DNA of 64,000 bases from Alviniconcha marisindica (taxonomy: Eukaryota > Mollusca > Gastropoda > Provannidae), in assembly GCA_018857735.1 (NCBI GenBank), contig JABMCL010002225.1, forward strand, positions 218,501-282,500, read 5' to 3'. The notes under the pieces are model-generated. The model made no database searches, was not told the origin of the DNA, and saw only the letters and a list, made by a program, of their open reading frames with translations. Within the stretch, counting starts at the first letter, position 1. Every line of letters starts with the position of its first letter. Positions 46,901-56,762 of the stretch are shown here, piece after piece. The position numbers were made by a program, and so were the translations under genes.

Positions 46901-49009
46901 GTTCAACAAAGTATTAGATTAAACAAGCAAAAGGAAAAAAAAAAAGTTTTCATGCTTTTGCACTACATCTGGTTAGCCATGTTGCACATCTGGGTCATTT
47001 GCATGGAAGAGATGTTCTGATATGCGAATGGTGTGTGGTAATATTTTTGAAGACCATAAATCAACTTAATTTAATGTTCATCAGAGATTTAGTCAAAACT
47101 TCCGGTTATACGATGGTATTTATATTGGTATATATATATGCCAAATCTTTTAAAAGTATTGGAATGTTATTGTTAGCATACAGAGCGAGTTTTTGTTATG
47201 CTGTCAATCTAAAGTTTGTTCAAATGCTTTCATAGATTTGTTTTCACCGAGTTTCTTACAACAAGGGTACATTTTGAAATCGTAATGTGCGACAGCAGAT
47301 TGGTTATAAACAGTATATTCTGATCGTACTTTTTGCATTTTTTGCTTGCACTTAATCAATGCAATGTGTTTTGTTTACAAACTACATTTTCAAACAAATC
47401 ATCATATATGGTAGACAATTCGAGTTTACACAGGTTAAAGTCATCAAGTTAGGTGTTGAACATTTTACAACACGAGCTGTGGAAATAATAACGTTCAACA
47501 TAATTATAGTGACCATGCCTGTCTGCTTTCCAGAGTTTCTAAAAATGTAAGGTGCCGATCTTAATAGTATTATTCTTTGGCTGTGATTTTTTTAGTAATG
47601 TTTATTACAATTTTTAATATTTTATTATTATTAATTCTTCCACTTTTAAGTTAACTGTTCAACTATTTTTGTCCTAGGCACCTGAGTCAACATGACCAAG
47701 AAATGCATGGATGACAGGTGCGTGTGTGTTTTTCCTGTGACACCCAAAAGCAGCAAAAGTTGCACTCACTCTTACTTGCTCCATTTTCTCTTACAAAACA
47801 CTTACCTGTTTGTTAAATAATAAGTGTTACTTATTTTGTTATGAAACACAAACTACCATGTTGTGTCATTAACATTATGTTATCCACTACAACAAAATTA
47901 ACGCAGCAAAAACTGTTCACTGCTTCACATGGAAATAGTTATGTGTCTTTATACTTTACAGTAATAAAAAGTTACTGATTTATCATTTTCATCAAGAAAC
48001 AAACAGCAGTGTACATCTGGTTGAAACAGTAATGTATGACACATTTCTTACATCATTTGCTGTTTATGTCAAGAAAGCTTAAATTTCAGAAGAAAAAATT
48101 ATCAAATCTTCCTTGTCACATATTGTTCTATTAAAGAATAACTGTTTAAGTTTCAAAATGTGTTGCTTTTTATTCATTTAAAAATGTTCAAGATTGGCTG
48201 TATGTTGAACATTATCTATTGCAACAAACCATGCATAGCAATTAGCATGCTGTTCTGTGTGACACAGAACAACAACAGTTCACTTGGTAATACTCATGTG
48301 GATCACATCTTGTAAGATCAGTTGGGTTTTCGCAGCTAACTGCATGAATAGCGGCACAGTGATGTGGGCTTGTTGTAATATGTAATGTTCAACATATTGT
48401 CACAAATCACACTGAAACTAGTGAAAGTCAAATTTCCCAGGAGCGAAGAGCAGCACTGCCTTCTCCCTTCACTGGTGGATGACTTCACATGTGTTCATTC
48501 AAAAAATGCATTACTCACTCACATCCTGTCAACTTTACTTTCTAGTACCTCTGTCCTCTTTTCTTCCACACCTTTTGGCACTAAGTCATTTACGAGAACA
48601 TTAATTAGTCATTACCACTAACCAGTACACTTTGCTTTTAGCCATAGCAAAGGAACCTTCCAACTCAGTTTCAGCAATTATTCCACTCTCAAAATAAATA
48701 ACCCAACTACATGGGTCCCTTTATCGTCTGGAAGGCGGTCAAAAGGACTATCACCGTAAACAAATGATTCACGCGAGTGTGGCTGTGTTGCAATGCGACA
48801 GACGAGAACTGTCCAGAGTAGACCAATCTTCGAAGCACTGCCTGGCACTTGAACAATCACAACCATATAAAATCGATCACATGATATAAAACGTCTATTC
48901 ACTTACAATAATAGGCGACGACAATATCTCTTTTATCATGTTCAGCTGCTGTTTTAATGTAGTGCTGGATTGGCTTCAAGACCGGAGGTAATGGAGGAAG
49001 AGCAGCCAT
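32159..49009 (-). CDS. VTA1: VTA1 / LIP5, VPS4-ATPase cofactor (7 exons)
   Basis: Exons on the minus strand: 49009-48907, 40731-40637, 40151-40027, 36605-36530, 34661-34556, 33794-33522, 32307-32159. All joins are GT/AG and in phase: 927 nt, 308 residues, close to the 307 of human VTA1. The N terminus (MAALPPLPPVLKPIQHY, EHDKRDIVVAYY) and the C terminus (YCKYASSAMQYED, NLQKALRIMTTG) are diagnostic. Residues 1 to about 165 form the paired MIT three-helix bundles that bind CHMP/ESCRT-III tails. Residues 168-260 are a Pro/Ser-rich linker. Residues 263 to about 303 form the VSL domain that dimerises and binds VPS4. The protein stimulates VPS4 disassembly of ESCRT-III during multivesicular body sorting and cytokinesis. 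Odd points are the micro-exon-like array after exon 6 and a possible second first exon at 44.7 kb. Confidence 0.97.
33040..33521 (-). repeat. 68-bp tandem array derived from VTA1 exon 6 end and donor
   Basis: About six units of 68-80 bp follow exon 6 on the coding strand. Each repeats the exon's last ~50 nt, then GTAGGT(A) and ~20 nt of intron ending in CTCCACA. Divergence grows away from the exon. Units at 33476-33447, 33402-33373, 33327-33298 and 33169-33140 have an AG, 30 open nt and a CCAG|GTAG donor, encoding WQ-x-x-x-NP like the exon. The unit near 33265-33230 and the outermost unit near 33080-33050 have in-frame stops. Confidence 0.85.
33522..33794 (-). CDS. VTA1: VTA1 exon 6: proline-rich linker
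   Basis: Acceptor GTTTCCAG. It encodes residues 169-259, from GGAFGSEDYSQPGQPF to SSWQPPPNP. The composition is Pro/Ser/Gln-rich, as in other VTA1 linkers. The assigned end is AAC CCA T|GTAGGT at 33522, phase 1, matching exon 7. An alternative donor a few bases on (AG|GTAGTT) would break the frame. The 3' end of this exon is tandemly repeated into the intron. Confidence 0.9.
34556..34661 (-). CDS. VTA1: VTA1 exon 5
   Basis: Acceptor CTGTCCAG. It encodes IEKNRKYAKWKAAYIHRCLK, then NGETPLPGPLAEEGE, matching RKYARWKATYIHNCLKNGETPQAGP in the human protein and ending the MIT region. Donor G|GTAGGA, phase 1. Confidence 0.97.
34880..36080 (+). mobile_element. degenerate LINE fragment in VTA1 intron 5
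   Basis: Plus-strand frames give KYADDTEISDSAPPSD (YADD catalytic box), SWMQSNKLKLNTEKTEMMLV, LLKELHWLPVKYRI and KTFGECSFGYTAPTVWNSLP with FKANLKTHLFRQAF, the usual order of a CR1-like reverse transcriptase C-terminus. Frameshifts and stops break it. The tail contains a (TG)n, then a GCGCTATACAAAAGTTATC sequence and (TTA)n, a typical LINE/SINE 3' end. It is antisense to VTA1. Confidence 0.8.
36112..36168. repeat. (AT)n microsatellite
   Basis: Pure AT directly after the LINE tail in VTA1 intron 4. Confidence 0.95.
36530..36605 (-). CDS. VTA1: VTA1 exon 4
   Basis: Acceptor TTTTCCAG. It encodes (K)NVVKSFYTAGMLFDVLTTF then GELSED, matching the conserved SFYTASLLIDVITVFGELTDE region. Donor GAT|GTGAGT, phase 0. 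Confidence 0.97.
37781..38829 (+). pseudogene. degraded transposase-like gene, two exons
   Basis: The ATG at 37781 starts a 125-codon acidic frame (MVSDNTCKLMLVKVLNSARA onward) that stops at 38158. A frameshift then allows a cysteine-rich stretch (FQCKCKLRAQVCETSTLARC, CKKTGCIAQFSTDEILARRL, NMAEFNE). A donor G|GTGAGT at 38321 and acceptor TTTTTCAG near 38747 join in phase to (A)EKDMILLGILAS. The CxC...FS..E..RL...DM.LLG.L.A pattern is one I associate with uncharacterised invertebrate transposon proteins. The catalytic part is missing, so this copy is non-autonomous. Confidence 0.5.
38350..38484. repeat. (TC)n(AC)n microsatellite
   Basis: Inside the intron of the transposon-borne gene. Confidence 0.95.
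40027..40151 (-). CDS. VTA1: VTA1 exon 3
   Basis: Acceptor GCTTTCAG. Residues 67-107 include HNEVVGQAHMENYALKVFLY and ADNEDRAARFN, matching the conserved HLENYALKMFLYADNEDRAG block of human VTA1. Donor AA|GTAAGC, phase 2. A DNA transposon ends only about 50 bp downstream of this exon. Confidence 0.97.
40482..40521. repeat. (CT)n microsatellite
   Basis: In VTA1 intron 2. Confidence 0.95.
40637..40731 (-). CDS. VTA1: VTA1 exon 2
   Basis: Acceptor TTTTTCAG in phase 1. Residues 35-66 read RLYALQRAMEIDKKSPEARQ then YLVALMDHLEK, the rest of the first MIT bundle. Donor AAA|GTGAGT, phase 0. Confidence 0.96.
42640..43200 (+). repeat. diverged ~200-bp tandem duplication
   Basis: AATCTTTGACAGTACCATG...GGAATGGAAAGAGGTACAAC...ATTTTGGTATCAACTGATAC at 42910-43000 recurs with differences at 43096-43180. 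It lies in VTA1 intron 1. Confidence 0.5.
43326..43367 (-). CDS. candidate small exon after MLTLEELERNR
   Basis: Acceptor GATTTCAG, 42 nt, donor A|GTAAGC. Joined to the exon at 44711 it gives (E)DDQFHHLEERIGPS, charged and helical in character. If the donor is not used, the frame continues KRGRPQHLP then stops, giving a 35-residue product whose KRGRP resembles an AT-hook core. No homolog is recognised. Confidence 0.25.
43892..43936. repeat. (GT)n microsatellite
   Basis: In VTA1 intron 1. Confidence 0.95.
44678..44711 (-). CDS. candidate alternative first exon (MLTLEELERNR)
   Basis: ATG at 44711, then MLTLEELERNR and a strong donor G|GTAAGT in phase 1, lying in a CpG-rich patch (about 44700-45170) that stands out from the CpG-poor surroundings. 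Phase 1 would fit VTA1 exon 2 directly, giving an isoform without the first MIT helix. It also fits a candidate exon at 43367-43326. It is either an alternative VTA1 promoter or a small nested gene. Confidence 0.35.
45345..45535 (-). mobile_element. SINE-like repeat, family B copy 2
   Basis: The same unit as at 23.8 kb, preceded by a (GAT)n tract. It lies in VTA1 intron 1. Confidence 0.65.
45540..48906. other. VTA1 intron 1, unexplained part
   Basis: AT-rich, few repeats, only short frames. I see no further exon. Confidence 0.5.
48907..49009 (-). CDS. VTA1: VTA1 exon 1
   Basis: The ATG is at 49009 and the exon encodes residues 1-34, with EHDKRDIVVAYY matching the first MIT helix of VTA1. 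The donor T|GTAAGT is phase 1, and the split codon makes the conserved Cys of YYC. Confidence 0.96.
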
Positions 49010-49081
49010 TTTGATCTCACCCTCGAAATATCCCAAGGTAGACTACCCTCACTGTCCTGTAAACAATTAGACAGAGTAATC

Positions 49082-49124
49082 CACACACACACACACACAC
49101 ACTACCTGTGTGTGTGTGTGTGTT
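49082..49124. repeat. (AC)n meeting (GT)n head to head
   Basis: CACACA then CTACCT then GTGTGT form a short hairpin-capable inverted repeat just upstream of the VTA1 start. Confidence 0.85.
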
Positions 49125-50290
49125 TCGTTTGTTCAGTTTTTTTAGTTTGTTTGTTGTTGTTGTTGTTGTTGTTTTTGTTGTTGTTGTTTTGCTTGTTTTT
49201 ATTAATTAAATTTTTTTTTTAAATCTTAACCGATTCGTGTTGGGTTTTTTTTGTGTTTTTTTTTTTGCATCCTCCAGCAAAGTCAAAGTCAGTCAGCCGA
49301 GCGGGCTTTTAGTCGACTAGTGTCTGCGTGACCTGCTCACGCTGAAGCTGCTATCGCTCCTAAACTCTCTCGGCTTTCTCGTGGTATAACTGACAATTAA
49401 AGACTTGAACCGCCTGTGGGTCTACTTGTTTTCGCTTTTGCATTGTTTTCTACACTGAATCTTCTTGGAAGAGCCATTTACACTGCCTAAATGTACACAA
49501 CGGCTACCATTTACGAGGCCAGAAAAAGACATGAAACATAAATTTTACTATTTCTTCATCAAGTAAATGGTTTTAAGAGATTTTATCAATCTATTTTAAT
49601 TTAATTTTTTTAATCCAGAAAGAAAATCAGAGAAAACAGATTAAAAATAGACCACAAAATCCGTGTTTCATTACCAACAAATCATAGTTAGCTACCGACG
49701 TCACGACGCGCCTACGGTATTTAAATTATACCTGGGACACAAAAGGTATAGCATTAAACAAAAAGAACGAACGAACAAAAGGTACATCCGCAAACAGAGC
49801 ACGTTTTACCCTACCTGCTCGTGTGAGATATAAAAGAATCTTCTCAGTTTTTATTATTATTATTATTTTTCCAAATGCAGGAACAGAAGACTTGGCGACG
49901 GATTGGTGGGCGTGTATATGGAGTGATCGTGTAACAATACTATTACTACTAATAATAATACGTAACACTTATATAACGCCTAATCCCAAAAGACTGGCTC
50001 AAAGCACTTCACAATTCAAAACAAGAATGAAAACCAGAATCAATACATAAAACATGCATACACCAGACGATCCAACGCCAACAGCAAAGCGCAGGCAAAC
50101 ATGCACACATCCCGGAACTATCGGTGCAACCCAGACATGCAGTGCAGCAATACATGGACCATGGACACATCTCATGATTGCAAATCAAAAACAAAGAGCA
50201 TCATAATAAACATATACATAAAAAAAGGGTTCTATTGGAAGGTTTTGGAAAACAAGTGTTGTTGTTTTCTTTTCTTTTTCTTTTTTTCTC
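49125..50290. other. intergenic, no gene seen
   Basis: T-rich and (GTT)n sequence upstream of VTA1. At 49955-50030 there is a dispersed-repeat-like stretch (CACTTATATAACGCC, GGCTCAAAGCACTTCACAAT). Confidence 0.5.
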
Positions 50291-50420
50291 TGTGACTTAA
50301 ATGAGGAGTATGTTTGTGTGTGGCGGATGGAGAAAGGCAGATTATTCCAGGTTACCGGACCCTGATAGGAGAAAGATCTCTGGCCTGAGTAACAATGGAG
50401 GATCGTATAAGAATGGAGTG
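50290..50420 (-). mobile_element. small LINE fragment
   Basis: The minus-strand frame GQRSFSYQGPVTWNNLPFSI then RHTQTYSSFKSQ is the conserved C-terminal motif of CR1-like reverse transcriptases. Confidence 0.65.
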
Positions 50421-50740
50421 ATCGTATAATAATAGACTGATCATTTAACAGTGGAGTGATCGTATAACATTGGAGTGATCGTGTAACAATGGAATGGTCG
50501 TGTAACAATGGAGTAATCGTGTAACAGTGGAGTGATCATGTAACAATGGAATGGTCGTGTAACAATGGAGTGGTCGTGTCAGTAAAAATAGCGTGTAACA
50601 ATGGAATGACCGTGTAACAATGGAGTGATCGTATAACAATGGAGAGAGCGTGTAACAACGGGGTGATCGAATAACAATGGAGGGATCATGAAACAACGGA
50701 ATGATTGTGTACCAATGGAGCGATCATGTAGCGTGCCCAA
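50380..50740. repeat. 19-bp minisatellite, about 18 units
   Basis: Unit AACAATGGAGTGATCGTGT with small variants. Confidence 0.88.
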
Positions 50741-51119
50741 ATAAAAAGGGAATGTTAGAAAACTGGCTACAAATGAACAGCAGATCAAACGGTCTAAGGT
50801 CTAAGATCTAACGCATGAACAAAACAACAACAAACAAACAAAAACGTCGTCCGAAACAACCACACCTCTCCACCAACCCCAGCCACGCCCCATTTTTCCT
50901 TTTGATTGATGATCGCTTATACAGCGCTATTCTCCGCTCTCTTGAGTAGACTCACTGCGCTCGCATGTGGTTCTACATGAGTGACTAGCTTTTTATAGCT
51001 TTTTTTTTTTTTTTTTTTAAATATCCGCCGAAGTGGTGTACTTACAGCGCTGGCATGGCTGGTACCACATGAAACTGCAGCCATCTCGGCGCAAGTTCTG
51101 TGTGCACCATACAACCATG

Positions 51120-51365
51120 CACCATGTCACTTCATGCAAAGCCACATACGTAAGGTGTATGCGTGTTTAGCTGTGACCGGGATCTTTTACGTGCTACTGC
51201 GGTAATAGCATTGGGGTGGAACGGATACCGAAATAAGAGTCAGCACAGAAAGTCGACCCTGGTGAAGAAAATTTTCCCGCCGCTGCTGCAGGGAATGGAA
51301 CCCGCGACCTTTCAATCAGTTACGAGTCCGGTGCTCTAACCACTGAGCTATTCACTCGGCGACGT
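51120..51365 (-). mobile_element. tRNA-headed SINE, family C copy 1
   Basis: On the minus strand it begins GCCGAGTGAA then TAGCTCAGTGGTTAGAGC (A box), with GGGTTCCATTCC as B box. The body includes CTTTCTGTGCTGACTC and TAGCACGTAAAAGATC. The same body and head occur at 61.3-61.56 kb. Confidence 0.75.
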
Positions 51366-52224
51366 TAATGCCCAACTAACTACTCAGACTCACTATGCGT
51401 CATTGTATTGTTCATGTTTTTCGGCCGTTTTTGTGAATAAACACACACTGGGGGAGAGCCGTCAAAACCACCATGTGGTCTGTCTGCGTTCAGCGCGAAA
51501 GACCCACGAGACAACTGAGGCCAAAAATAGCCGAAGCGGATTCGCGTTTTGTAAAGTGGTCGGCCAAGTCCTGTATGCCTGCGCTGATATGTATTACAGG
51601 TCGGGAGCGAGCGACCACGAGAGAGGGCTAGAGGACACACAGTTGTAGAAAGTAAGAAAGGCCGAAAGTTGAAACGTGGGTGGGGGGCACAGCACAGGGC
51701 GTTTTGGAGTGGAGCGGAGAGGTCTGTCATAGCGGTACAGGAAGCTTAGGATTGAACCCTCGAGAGCGGCTGTCATTTCTAAGCGTGAACAGGTGTACCA
51801 GCTGCGCACTCGTCTGTTAACTCCGCTGTACAGGTGACAAAAGCACTGTGCTTACGGACTGCGTCGAGACTAGACTGCAAGCCAGCGGGCGATTGACTCA
51901 AAGAACCGCTCCGGTTTACCCGCCACTCAGTTTAGAATGGGTCAGGCCTACACTGTGCTCGGTCTACACTGGTCAACGAAACAAATATCACTGGGAAATC
52001 GGCCGGCCCCTGTGTATAGATGCTCATGATGATGAATGGCAACTCACTGCTGTCTGAACACGCGTTCTCAAGAACAGTTTTTGAACTGTGATCGAAGCAT
52101 CTACGGCTCGCTTCACCCCTGTTTCTTCAACACTCTCTGCCTCCAGCTGAAGCGTATCCCAAGAAAAGTTCTACACCTCATCGTGACATCATAACTCAGT
52201 GACTCACGACTTTCGTGCAGTCCG

Positions 52225-52480
52225 GCACTGTAGCACCTTGTGTTGATGTGGTAGTGTGACAACATCACCGTGTGTTGATGTGGTAGTGTGACAACACCAC
52301 TTTGTGTTGATGTGGTAGTGTGACAACATCACCTTGTGTTGATGTGGTAGTGTGACAACACCACCTTGTTTTGATGTGGTAGTGTGACAACACCATTTTG
52401 TGTTGATATGGTAGTGTGACATCACCTTGCGTTCAGTTGATGCGGTAGCGTGACAGCACAACCTTATGTTGATGTGGTAC
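52225..52480. repeat. 32-bp minisatellite, about 8 units
   Basis: Unit CACCTTGTGTTGATGTGG then TAGTGTGACAACA(C/T). Confidence 0.88.
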
Positions 52481-53358
52481 CAGTTGTGTCAATACTGGAA
52501 CGGTGAAGGAGGTAACGACACCTGTTTCATGGTGTTGGCTGTGATGCAGAACCTTATCTCTTGAACCTTGTTTCTCTTGTCACCAGTGTGGAGTCACACA
52601 GGCCACGGGAAAGCAGAGACTGATACTTTCTTTTTACAGTTTGCGCATTTGGGACTGTTTTAGTGAGGATTGTTATGTAACTAGGTAAGTATACATTTGT
52701 TTGTGTTTCAATATATAGAACCTGATCAATGATGTTCGTCATCGCTGCCCTTGTAATTATTGTTGGTGTCATTATCATCGGTTATTCGTGACGTACATCA
52801 CTGTCGTTGCCGTTGATGATATTGGCACTTACTTTTCAAACGGCCACAAAATTTATTTATCATGATCTGTACAAACCGACTCATGAACATTGTTCTAAAA
52901 ACGTTTTTCCTCACTTTCACGGGCCGTTGCATTAATTTTATTCTTTGGAATCCAGAGACAAAATTTGCTTTGTATATAGTTTTTTGTTGCTTTGTATTTC
53001 ATTTCGTTGTATTTTCCTGTTGTTTTGTCAAGTTGTCGGTTGTATGGTTTATGCGTTGCATTTTTGCCTTCATGTCTCTGTCCTGGTGAACTGAGCTTTA
53101 ACTGTGACTGAGAGAACAAAGGAAGGCGGGTAAACAGTGCGTCCACGGAGGGACCTCCGGTCGAGGGTTATGTCCTTTGCCTTCGCTGCCTTACCTTTGG
53201 CCCTATTATGGTAGTGACGGTGACGGATAACACCCGTTAGTCTTGGCCATCGACTTGGCGGAGGGATTGGTTCGCTTGGCCAGTGATCAGCAGGACTACA
53301 CCCGTCCATTACATGTACATCATAGGCCTATGTTTGTATTCAGCGAGATTACAGTCAG

Positions 53359-53543
<185 letters not shown>

Positions 53544-54537
53544 CAAACTGGCAGACAAGGGGGAAATGACTGGCATTCACTAGTTTTCTTCCTCGTCAGT
53601 CTTGAAAACTGGAGTAGGCGCAATGTTTAGAGGAGAAGGCCTAGTCATATTTGAACTTGCTCTGACTACCTGACAAAAACATCCCTGTTTCATGTAGGTT
53701 ACATTAAGATGAGTAAACACAGACTTTGCATGTAGACTTTAAGTTGACAGTTTCCCCACATTTACCGACATGAGAAAAGCCAACTGAGTGCGCGGGTAGA
53801 AAAGCGGGTAGGCCTGTAGGCATACCTTGGGGGCTGTGCACATTTATGTAAACAGGGACTGATGGGTGCGGCGGGCGGATGCCTAACGGTGTGTGCCCAT
53901 GCAGTGCTGACTCGTCCACACTTTTCTTACTAGCCCTTCGTCACATGAACCCATCTGTTCGTAAAGCCGCGCGGCGGTTGTGCTTACTCTCCAATCTCAG
54001 ATGTGGACACGAAGATATAATAATACTGAAACATGAGGGCACAGCCGACTCTCACGCTTGTCAGAATTTTTTTGTTTTGTTTTTCGTCGTTGTTGTGTTT
54101 CTTTTTTAAATCGTCTTTTAAATGGTTTTGCCAGGACTATAATTTGCGCTTTTCAGTGAAAAATAACCATCTAAGTTGCTGACAAAAGATAGTCGACGAG
54201 AGCAGGCTTTGTGCAGACAATGGCAATGATAATAACTTAATAACTTAAGCTCGCCACCTGCGAATCTCTACGCTCGTAGGGTACGAAACCTTCGAACTCA
54301 CTTAGAATGGGCGCTTCTGAAAGAGTAAACTTCCGATGCGTGGCCACCAGGGGCAGCTTTTATAATTCTCTTTCACATCCAGACCAGAACCAACATATAT
54401 GCGTGTGTTTTGTTTTGTTTGTTTGTTTTTGCTGAATCATACTTCTTAAGCAACAAAAGCAAATTATTCTTATATGTTCGGAGGGTCGAACAAAAATAAA
54501 ATATTAGTCGCTTTACCCCGTACGTGGGACAAATATT

Positions 54538-54980
54538 TTGTCATAGTGCTGTGATGTCATCATCCTTCAATGAAATCCTGCACTGGCCTTGGGAGGCGGG
54601 GCAAAAAGCCAATAGGGGCGGTTTTCCCCGAATATATTGGGCGCTCCCCCCCTATTCTTAGGAATGGATTTTTTTTTTAATACACAGCAAAAAAATTACT
54701 CGATTTCTCGTCCTGTTTCCTGGTCAAAATCGACGTTTGAAAGTTGCATGACCTGCCATTTCTGCTCTTCATTAGTAAAGAGCGAACCAGCATGACTGCG
54801 CGCTGATGAATTCGAAACTGGAAGCAAACAAGTACTTCTTTTGTATGACTGTTGCCGAGAACACCCTTAAGGTGAAAACATCATTTTCTGCGCGTGCATG
54901 CAGCTTGCGTCTTCGGTGCCATTCGCTTGTCATAGCGCTGTGATCTCATCATCTTTCAATCAAATCCTGCACTGGACACA
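54538..54980 (+). repeat. pair of 50-bp direct repeats
   Basis: TGTCATAGTGCTGTGATGTC then ATCATCCTTCAATGAAATCC and TGCACTGG at about 54540 recurs with a few changes at about 54930. Confidence 0.7.
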
Positions 54981-55599
54981 CGCAGTGGTTACTGGTTTAG
55001 GTCAGTGGTCACTTTTCTGTTTTGCACATTTCTGTGCAGATGCTTAAGTATGATTTTGGACCATTGATGTTCGTGCGGCTTTATCATCGGCATTTTCTCC
55101 CGACATGCTGGCTAGATTCTCATCTTTAAGTGTTAAAAGAATTACTTTGAGATTTTGTTGTTATCATTAAAGGGTCGTTTCATGGATACTCTTTTGAGAA
55201 TTGCCCGTTTCTTCAGTGAAGAGGGCAGTTCTCTCTAGTTTTGCTTCCAGTTTCGAACTTATCTGCACCCCTCCCCCATTTTTGTTGCTGACGTCGTTGT
55301 TGCTTTAAAAAATAATAATTTGTTCCCATATCTGTCAGATCAAAGCATCTAATGAAGGGTCGTAATTATGACCATGACTAGCAGCTGTGCTCTAAAGAGT
55401 CGTTCAACAGTCGTTACATGCTTCAACTATCTGCAGTCGGTTGTCACGTTCAGACTACTTGACGTTCAGACTACTTGACCGTAGGCGTGGCCGTAAATTA
55501 TAGCTATTTCTGTCTTTTGTTATTCCACACGGTTTTGGCGACATTGCATTCTCAAGACAATTCCTTACCAAGAGTATACTTCCGTATTGCCTGGTCGGG

Positions 55600-56060
55600 A
55601 TGCGTCACCGACCACTCGGTGAGTCTGTTATCATTGTGCACGCTTGTCACCGACCACTCGGTGAGTCTGTATCATTGTGTACGCTTGTCACCGACCACTC
55701 GGTGAGTCTATATCATTGTGTACGCTTGTCACCGACCACTCGGTGAGTCTGTATCATTGTGTACGCTTGTCACCGACCACTCGGTGAGTCTATATCATTG
55801 TGTACGCTTGTCACCGACCACTCGGTGAGTCTGTATCATTGTGTACGCTTGTCACCGACCACTCGGTGAGTCTGTATCATTGTGTACGTTTGTCACCGAC
55901 CACTCGGTGAGTCTGTATCATTGTGTACGCTTGTCACTAACCACTCGGTGAGTCTGTATCATTGTGTACGCTTGTCACTAACCACTCATTGAGTCTATAT
56001 CATTGTGTACGCTTGTCACTGACCACTCAGTGAGTCTGTATCATTGTGTGCGCTTGTCAC
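55600..56060 (+). repeat. 41-bp minisatellite, about 11 units
   Basis: Unit CGACCACTCGGTGAGTCTGT then ATCATTGTGTACGCTTGTCAC. Each unit holds G|GTGAGT on the plus strand. Units to the right are more diverged. Confidence 0.9.
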
Positions 56061-56303
56061 TGACGGTCCTTTCCCATGGCCTTCTGAGGCAGAGCTGCAA
56101 TGTCATCAGGTGGTGACAATGGGATTGTTCTGTCTGAACGACTGCAGACTACCTGTCGTTGCCTTACTCTTTGCCAGGGTCTGAAAGCCTGTTTTTCGTA
56201 TGAAAAGTTGTTTGTGGCCCAAAACGTCGGCAGGTTGACTATCGAAAGTCAGCTGCATTAAAATCATGTATAACAAGGTTGTAGGGCTAAAGGTGTTTTA
56301 CAT

Positions 56304-56304
56304 A

Positions 56305-56356
<52 letters not shown>

Positions 56357-56392
56357 TACACAAACACACTCACACTCACACACACAGACACA

Positions 56393-56461
<69 letters not shown>
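56304..56461. repeat. (CGCA)n(CA)n microsatellite
   Basis: About 13 CGCA units followed by CA. Confidence 0.95.
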
Positions 56462-56463
<2 letters not shown>

Positions 56464-56713
56464 ATATGCGAATGTATTCAGCACATTCATCTATTTTTGT
56501 AATGCACATTCGGCACAGTCAAACTTGTTCCACGCGAAACGTCTCGGTTTCGTCGTTACTGTAGCGCTTACCAGTCCACTTCAATACCAGTGAAGGCAAT
56601 GACGGGCGGAGAGGACTCTCGCCCGGGGAAAGGGGAGAAAAATAAAGGAAATAGAAAGAAAGGGGAAAGACTGAAAGGCGTGAAGAAAAGAAGGGGACAA
56701 CAGCACAGAATAG

Positions 56714-56715
<2 letters not shown>

Positions 56716-56756
<41 letters not shown>

Positions 56757-56762
56757 CCTCCC
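56716..56762. repeat. (TC)n microsatellite
   Basis: TC then CCTC units. Confidence 0.95.

Noticed and set aside
53070..53309. Minus-strand frame with TVYPPSFVLSVTV
   Set aside because: It looks like a dispersed-repeat frame; no domain, splice pair or second copy in the window supports a gene.
55475..55705. Secreted-type peptide upstream of the 41-bp array
   Set aside because: The frame starts at TTG with no ATG, and most of it is repeat.
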